A stretch of 64,000 bases of DNA from Musa acuminata AAA Group (lineage: Eukaryota > Streptophyta > Magnoliopsida > Zingiberales > Musaceae): contig NC_088345.1 of assembly GCF_036884655.1 (NCBI RefSeq), positions 28,747,501 to 28,811,500 on the forward strand, in the 5' to 3' direction. Shown here one piece after another: positions 59,401 to 64,000 of this stretch. Numbering within the stretch: the first letter of the stretch is position 1; each line of letters starts with the position of its first letter. The translations under genes and the position numbers were made by a program. The notes under the pieces are model-generated. The model ran no database searches. It was not told the origin of the DNA and worked only from the letters and a program-made list of their open reading frames with translations.

Positions 59401-60750
59401 GCATTAAATAAACTTCCTCCTGGGACTGAAGAAATTCTGGGCATATTTGATCTGAGAGGCTTCCGTGTAGAGAACGGGGATGTTCAATTTTTGAAGTTCT
59501 TGGTAACTTCTGCAAGCTGCTGCTGCCCCTTTCTGCTGGTTAAAGTTGTGAAGTTCCTTAAATTATGTCATTGTTGATGTATCTAGACTACTTGCATTTA
59601 GAAAATAGGTAAAAGATTAATATTTTTTCCTATGACCCAACAGAAATACAAACTATATCTGACATTTGCTTGCACACTTCAAACATTAGATTAGTACTCC
59701 TCTACATGCATATTTAATACTAAAATGAGTGGTGCAAATACTCCCATATGCAAACCTCACTGTTAAATCATTATTGTGTGTAAGAATCTTGGCACTCCAC
59801 AGATGTTGCTTTCCTCTTGCTGTGAGTTTTTTCATTGTACAAACCCATCCAAAAATACACAATAAAAATGCAGATGGAAGTTTTAGGATGGGTCTTTTGG
59901 GCTTTCTTTTAATGTTATTGCAGATTTTCTTCAGGAGACATGATTGTTTAGTTTTTGAAATGAGTAAGAATATGTCATAGGAGATTGTTGAGTTTAAGAG
60001 GTCATTGTAATAGAATATGTATGACCACAAGCTAACATGCATCCATGTCTTTGTGGTGGATAGTCATCTTTGGACTAATTAAAATGTTTGATGTATTTAC
60101 CTCTTTAATAGACCGATATTCCTTGATGTAGATAAACAGGTGCAATGGTATTATTCTGCCTTGACACAATAAACCCATCTAGATTAAAATTAATTCGAAG
60201 GTATTCTCGTAACTGATATAATTACTGCTGAAACCTGCAGTTATCACCTTACTCTAGAGATGTTTTCAGATGTCTTTTTTACTTTGATATTGGCTCAGCT
60301 AAAGAAATGCATGTGTATTATCTACTTTTGTGTTAGTGGAACCTATATACATACATATGCTAAATTTGTTCAGGAAAGATCATTTATTATTGCATTCATT
60401 GTGTCAACAGATGGATGTTTTCTACTATTACTACCCGAGGAGGCTAGGGCAGGTGCTCTTTGTAGATGCCCCTTTCGTGTTTCAGCCCATTTGGCAGCTT
60501 GTTAAGCCTTTGATGAGGTCGTATGCCTCGCTGGTGAGCCTTTTTTCTGGGGCAGAAATTTAATGTGCTATGGGACACATATTCTAAATTCGATTAGATA
60601 GGAACTTTCCAAATTGATGCTTCGTTGAAGATTGCTTTGCTGATATCTTTATTTCTTTCCTAATTCTCCAAGGTGAGGTTTTGTGACATGGAGACAGTGA
60701 GGAAGGAGTATTTTACAGAATCCACGGTGCCAACAGACTTTAAAGATTGA
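44422..60750 (+). CDS. CPSFL1: Plastid-targeted CRAL-TRIO/Sec14-like protein, 6 exons
   Basis: Seen: exons 44422-44556, 46277-46429, 47254-47400, 59350-59502, 60411-60533 and 60673-60750, all GT-AG and in phase, giving 262 aa. Residues 1-45 are rich in Ser, Arg and Leu without acidic residues at the start ([17 protein letters not shown]), like a chloroplast transit peptide. Then comes a CRAL-TRIO N-terminal helix region ([20 protein letters not shown]) and the lipid-binding fold ([54 protein letters not shown]). Length and motifs match Arabidopsis CPSFL1 (At5g63060, recalled as 263 aa), a chloroplast Sec14-like protein linked to plastid vesicle formation. Family placement is strong; the exact orthology is from memory. 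Intron 3 is 11.95 kb because a SIRE-type element sits in it, antisense to the gene. Confidence 0.92.
45340..45780 (+). pseudogene. PPR (pentatricopeptide repeat) gene relic in intron 1
   Basis: In shifting plus-strand frames one can read PPR-like segments in order: [12 protein letters not shown] (about 45515), [16 protein letters not shown] (45551), MPERDTF (45631) and [14 protein letters not shown] (45682). These match the periodicity and wording of plant PLS-type PPR proteins, but stops and frameshifts occur between them and no start or C-terminus is seen. It lies in sense orientation in the first intron of the CRAL-TRIO gene; how it arrived there (retrocopy or segmental) cannot be told. 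Confidence 0.65.
45888..46140. repeat. Diverged tandem duplication (~127 bp) in intron 1
   Basis: Two adjacent copies sharing TGTGTCTTCCC(A/G)TACATAAA, then GAGACATTGT, CATCTAGTC and GATAGTGCA in the same order, differing by substitutions and small gaps. Confidence 0.8.
46907..47126. mobile_element. hAT-type MITE, 220 bp
   Basis: Flanked by a perfect 8-bp duplication ATCCAAAG (46899-46906 and 47127-47134). Termini are CAGGGTCTGCCGTACCG and, reverse-complemented from the right end, CAAGGTTCGCAATACCG, imperfect inverted repeats starting CA(G/A)GGT as in hAT elements. The inside is rich in GTACCG/CGGTAC palindromes and has no coding capacity. It lies in intron 2 of the CRAL-TRIO gene. Confidence 0.85.
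49075..49079. repeat. Target-site duplication (left) of the SIRE-type element
   Basis: CTATT directly precedes TGTTAGG and is repeated at 59006-59010. Confidence 0.93.
49210..49460. repeat. 18-bp tandem array in the SIRE LTR (R/U5)
   Basis: About 14 copies of CGTCTAAACGCAGTTTTA with variants (AAGCG/AAACG; GATTTA/GTTTTA). The right LTR has the same array (about 56912-57162), with one T/A difference. Period 18 gives spurious repetitive frames on both strands. Confidence 0.95.
50255..50790. repeat. 39-bp and GC-rich arrays in the SIRE U3
   Basis: About eight degenerate 39-bp units built on CAGAGCTCGAAGACTGAGCT, followed by GGCGGTTGCACCTCCTGGCT-type units. They lie immediately upstream of the minus-strand TATA box, where enhancer arrays occur in other plant LTRs. 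Confidence 0.9.
51304..51317 (-). other. Polypurine tract of the SIRE-type element
   Basis: ATCTCCCCCTTTTT on the plus strand reads AAAAAGGGGGAGAT immediately before the 3' LTR. Confidence 0.9.
51318..52093 (-). other. Non-coding spacer between pol and the 3' LTR
   Basis: About 780 bp, AT-rich, full of stops in all minus-strand frames. Some SIRE-group elements carry an envelope-like frame here; none is present. Confidence 0.7.
52094..55147 (-). CDS. SIRE-type pol: protease, integrase, RT, RNase H
   Basis: Uninterrupted from the UAG that ends gag to a stop just after residue 1012 (counted from 55135). Motifs in order: protease [17 protein letters not shown]-pre-integrase [12 protein letters not shown]; integrase [11 protein letters not shown] and [47 protein letters not shown] and YVDDIIFGS; RNase [12 protein letters not shown] and [14 protein letters not shown]. 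There is no good initiator ATG near its start, so expression would need read-through of the gag stop. All catalytic motifs look intact. Confidence 0.95.
55148..56731 (-). CDS. SIRE-type gag
   Basis: A 527-codon frame starting [20 protein letters not shown]. The copia gag region ([55 protein letters not shown]) is followed by an acidic stretch and a CCHC knuckle [14 protein letters not shown], then a second Cys/His cluster ([14 protein letters not shown]). It ends at UAG (55148-55150), in the same frame as pol. Family role: capsid protein that packages element RNA into virus-like particles. Confidence 0.95.
   Translation of the reverse strand: MAYAGNQEGHSITRPPMFSGTDYTYWKTRMRIFLISMDLELWNLVENGFSKSSLPMIDWNDLEKKTFALNAKAMNALFCALDKNEFNRVSTCETAFDIWHTLEVTHEGTSRVKESKINLLLHSFELFRMKPSETIGDMFTRFTDVVNGLKGLGKSFSDFELVNKILRSLPKSWDPKVTAIQEAKDLQNFPLEELIGSLMTYEMTCKAHEEQEDILPKNRKDMALKTSECHLRENSSDEDCDDDLALLTRKFKKFFKRNKFKNDVKNKLEPKKDQVICYECKKPGHYKSDCPQVKKRTTKKKALQATWDDSSASEEEESNTEQVAHYAFMAIEGEVTDLLDADLSFDELLNVFHDLFDECKVMNKKYKLLKKLHDNLTCEFDKLKVEHHDSLNSCIKCHDLETIRKENLLLKDTLKKFEVGSKSLNMILTNKGHAPKRSGIGFVRSPHQNPTTFVKGPILHVQHQTKCNFCCKSGHKTHCCPFKKISPNKLIWVPKGTMINSMQHDRKCRSIYEAPKSKWVPKRHPFL
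56764..56779 (-). other. Primer-binding site of the SIRE-type element (initiator Met tRNA)
   Basis: The minus strand reads TGGTATCAGAGCAAGG, two nucleotides inside the 5' LTR. Confidence 0.92.
56782..59005 (-). repeat. 5' LTR of the SIRE-type element
   Basis: 2224 bp, same ends and arrays as 49080-51303. The one difference found is in the 18-bp array. Followed by CTATT at 59006-59010. Confidence 0.95.
59006..59010. repeat. Target-site duplication (right) of the SIRE-type element
   Basis: CTATT, identical to 49075-49079. Confidence 0.93.
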
Positions 60751-60858
60751 GCTTCCAGTGTCTCATGGACGTACTACTGTAAGTCTTTACCGTCTCCAAG
60801 ACCTTACCATCTGGTGTTACAAACCGGCCAATTCCTTTATGGAAATTAAGAAAATAAA

Positions 60859-60859
<1 letters not shown>

Positions 60860-60920
<61 letters not shown>
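60860..60920. repeat. (GA)n microsatellite in or just after the CRAL-TRIO 3' UTR
   Basis: About 60 bp of pure AG repeats beginning 110 bp after the stop codon, followed by (AT)5. Confidence 0.95.
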
Positions 60921-60921
<1 letters not shown>

Positions 60922-62819
60922 ATATATATATATATCAGTAATCGACCTTTGTATCTGTTTGTTGATGGAGGCGACCCCACAAGTCTGATGACAGAAGAGA
61001 CGCAAAAACAAATTTTTTGCCATCAATTTCTCTAAAGGTTTCAAGTGATTATTATCACTCTTGGTGACTGGAACCCGTAGCTTCAATCTTCCAATCATCT
61101 TGCCGTGAGGCATCGTGGTGACCGGAACCCATAGTTTCAACTGTGACTTTGCCACACCGTGACCGCAGCTGACTCCCACCGCTCGCCACCGAGCGGTTAG
61201 GAGTCGCCGTCTCGAGAAAATTGTGACCAAGACGAAGAGATAGTGAGGGCTCACAGAGCAAAAGGTATAGTGGGAGGAGGAGCAAACGCGGATGTCAAAT
61301 CCAAATCCAAACCAAAAGCCAATTCCTTATCCTCGACCTGGCAACGTCTCGATTTTCTTCCGCTTTGACATTCGACCTCTCGTTTTGCCGCTGAAAGCCT
61401 ATCCAAACTCCCCCGTACGCCAACTTCCATGGATGGTAGCCCATCCAAACAAAACAGTTGGGTTTCGGTTCAGGCCGGGCCGGATTGTGCTGTCGTTATA
61501 TTTATGTAGAGGGGAAAAGTAGGATCCCGTCAGTGAGCTTAGAGCGTACAAGTCAGATGACAAACGAGGACCTTTTATTATTTTTACTTAAAATGCTTAA
61601 CGTTTGACTTTGTTACCGTCACCGATGGTGCTCAATACTTGTAATAACTTCATCAATCCCACGATGCTCAAAGTTGACTTCATCACGCCGTGCCCCTACG
61701 ACGCCACAGTCGATCTCGTCCGGTCTACGAGTTTCGTCTCTGAATTAACATACAAGGGTATAAATTGATCCCCTTATATGTTGTCTCCATATTACTTGAG
61801 GTGGCCCAAAGCATGCATCTTACACGTCCATGTCGGATTAAAAAAATTCCAAAGCTCCAAACATGATCGACGCAATTAAAATGTCCCTTTGGTTGGTATG
61901 TGTCCAAACGCTCGATGTGATCGATGTAATCAAGGCATCTCTATTGCAAGAAATGTGCCTATTCTTTTAAAAAGAACATTTAGAGCACGTGATGCAACCG
62001 ATGTGGCTAAAATATTTATTGCACACTGATGCAACCGATGCGATGAAAGTATTTCTATCCTATTGTGTAATGAATGACATGCGAAAGATGGTTGACAATC
62101 TAATCTTATCATCATGTTGTTTCTATCCTATTGCTACATTATTGACATCTCATAGTCATATCATCGATGTCTCATGATTGACATATTATCGATATCTTAT
62201 AATCATATCATCAATATCTTTTCATTCAAATGATATGACAAAAGTATGCAGGAAACTAACTCAACTGGTTATTACCCCACATTTTTAAAAATTGTGCTAC
62301 ATGATCACGTCTATGGCTGGTGGAAGTATATAATCGTTTTGGACATTTAAACATGCTGGTCATACTTCATTATATGAAAACTCCTGTAAGTGTGTTCTCT
62401 TGAATTTGTTTAAATACTTGTGTTCTCTATGACTTATTAGGTATGTCCCTAATATAATTTTCTTGTAAGTTTTGCTTGTCGAACTAACTCATCTTTGGAC
62501 ATCAAGTTTGTGATAAACTCGAACTCAGAACCAAGGTTGGATCTAAATCCTCTGCATCAGATGACCAAATTCTACTTTAATAGAATGACATTAGAAAATT
62601 TACCTAATAAAAGAATGTTGCACACTAGTCATACCAAGAGCTATTGTTGAGGCTAAGCAACAACATGAAGGACTGTTGTTGCATCATAACACTCCTTGGT
62701 AGGATAAAGTGATTTTTTTTTAATCACATCTTTCCACGTATTCAGAGCCAAGCAGATAAATATCACTTTATTCATCATTTATAAATATTGATTATAATTT
62801 ATTTATTCAAACATAGTGA
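60921..62819. other. Intergenic DNA, no gene recognised
   Basis: Includes a GC-richer patch (61060-61500) without recognisable protein and weakly repetitive DNA at 61910-62220 in which GATGCAACCGATG and ATATCATCGATATC-like words recur. Confidence 0.5.
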
Positions 62820-63560
62820 TGTTAATTCGAAGAATCATCAAAGTAGCTCTACCTAGCGGTAGAGGAAGGTCCACTCTTCACTAGAATCCGATTTAGTAAT
62901 AGTAGGAGATTGCTTTGAAAATAAAAAATAAAAAAAATTCAGAGTAGTAATCCCAAAAGTCAACTCAAAATGAATATATGATAAAAAATCAATCATTGGT
63001 ATATATCAAATACCCGAAGGAGCACTTCCCTAATAGCGGATAGAGAGACTTTATCCTACGGGATGAGTTTGTGTTCTCCCAACAACAGATAGAGGCAAAC
63101 TCATCCCTCACTTGCCAAAGTGGAGACACATTCCTTCCAATAGCGGATGGAGGAACCGTCCAGCCGTCACGTCTGATGACCCATTAATCCTTGAAGGGAA
63201 TCACCCTACATGCTCTCAGTAGGGAAATTGATAGAAAGAATAAAAGAATTATTGAAGATAAGAGAATAAAAGATAAGAAGAATTATTGAAGAAGCTTTAT
63301 TGAAGAAGCTTTATTGAAGAAGCTTTAGCTTTAATACATAAACATGTCCCTCTCCTATTTATACAGATTAGGAGGGAGGATTTTCCTCAACGGAATAGAG
63401 GATTTCCCTCAACAAAGTAAGAGATTTCCTCATATAGTTGAGAAAATCTTATTTACTATCAGAAATAACATAATCTCACACTGGTCATATTTATATCGCG
63501 ATGAAATAGTATATTTAAAACATATCTTTCAAACATCATCAATATCAAATAATACTAATT
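62820..63560 (-). repeat. Possible LTR-like fragment
   Basis: Contains a minus-strand TATA-like GTATAAATAGGAG (about 63350), purine-rich repeats of TTGAAGAAGCTTTAT (about 63255-63328) and imperfect repeats of AATAGCGGATRGAGGRA. The composition resembles other LTRs in the window, but no ends, partner or duplication were found. Confidence 0.3.
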
Positions 63561-64000
63561 AGTCCTCAACCGACTTGAATCATAGTTCAATCGATCCAAT
63601 TGAACTTGATTTACCAGAACCTAATTGAATCAATCTCTAATCCTCATTTAACTGTTTGAAACTACCCTAGACTAGTATAATTTGGACTAGATTATATTCA
63701 ATTTAGGTTAAATTGACTTGAATAAGACCAATTCAGAATAATTCTGAATAAGATCGTTTAGGTCAATCAACGTTTGAGCTCAAATCCAACAATTACATAC
63801 TATTGGACTAGGTTAGGCTGACTTGGTCATGTGCATTGCACATAACTGTGCATGCACCATAGTAGGTTGGGCCAACCTTAGCCCATGGATTAGTCATATG
63901 CGTCGCACGTGATTGCCTTTGTTGGGCTGGGCTGGGTTAGCCTATGGGCTAGGGCTTGACCCATGAGTTGGGCCTAGTTTGCTAACTGGGCCTAGCTAGT
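63561..64000. other. AT-rich end of window
   Basis: No coding domain. The last 200 bp are rich in GGGCTNGG/TTGGGCC words, as found near the ends of LTR elements here; the feature continues past the window. Confidence 0.4.

Noticed and set aside
1..64000. tRNA or rRNA genes
   Set aside because: No cloverleaf with A/B boxes or rRNA-like segment was recognised; the tRNA-like words found are retroelement primer-binding sites.

Overview
The window is plant nuclear DNA. It has spliceosomal introns, chloroplast-type targeting, plant-specific gene families and several plant LTR-retrotransposon lineages. The style of the repeats and of the monocot-like genes suggests a Zingiberales genome such as banana (Musa) or Ensete, but this is inference. 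Only three host genes are well supported: (1) a seven-exon atypical bHLH transcription factor on the minus strand (178-3011); (2) a seven-exon neprosin-family (DUF239) secreted glutamic peptidase gene on the minus strand (38545-41075); (3) a six-exon CRAL-TRIO/Sec14 gene with a plastid-type N-terminus on the plus strand (44422-60750), resembling Arabidopsis CPSFL1. All exon junctions were derived by hand from GT/GC-AG sites with reading phase preserved.

Between the first two host genes lies a nest of retroelements (about 10.8-37.6 kb). The oldest is a minus-strand Ty1/copia element (3' LTR about 10818-11370, broken pol 21236-24290, partial 5' LTR 37107-37561). A minus-strand chromovirus (Ty3/gypsy, 11528-21224, 5-bp target duplication GCAAC) sits in its RNase H region. 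A minus-strand Tat-type gypsy element (24296-37106) sits further in; its upstream half and the copia gag region are gone, apparently through one deletion. A plus-strand copia element (24842-32520) is inserted into the Tat LTR. The Tat element carries an antisense gene with introns and a PF04195-like domain, next to a 64-bp tandem array.

The most unusual structure is in the leader of the plus-strand copia element (about 26.62-26.99 kb). Four copies of an invariant 18-nt core are each flanked by different but self-complementary arms, interleaved with further perfect hairpins. The variation is compensatory, as expected of a conserved RNA (or cruciform) structure.

Intron 3 of the CRAL-TRIO gene is almost 12 kb because it holds a nearly pristine SIRE/Maximus-type copia element (49080-59005, minus strand). 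Its target duplication is CTATT, its LTRs differ at one position that I could see, and gag and pol are in one frame separated by a single UAG. The same gene also carries a 220-bp hAT-type MITE with a perfect 8-bp target duplication and a relic of a PPR gene. The remaining DNA (3.3-10.8, 41.1-44.4 and 60.8-64 kb) is AT-rich intergenic sequence with microsatellites and LTR relics; no further gene could be supported there.
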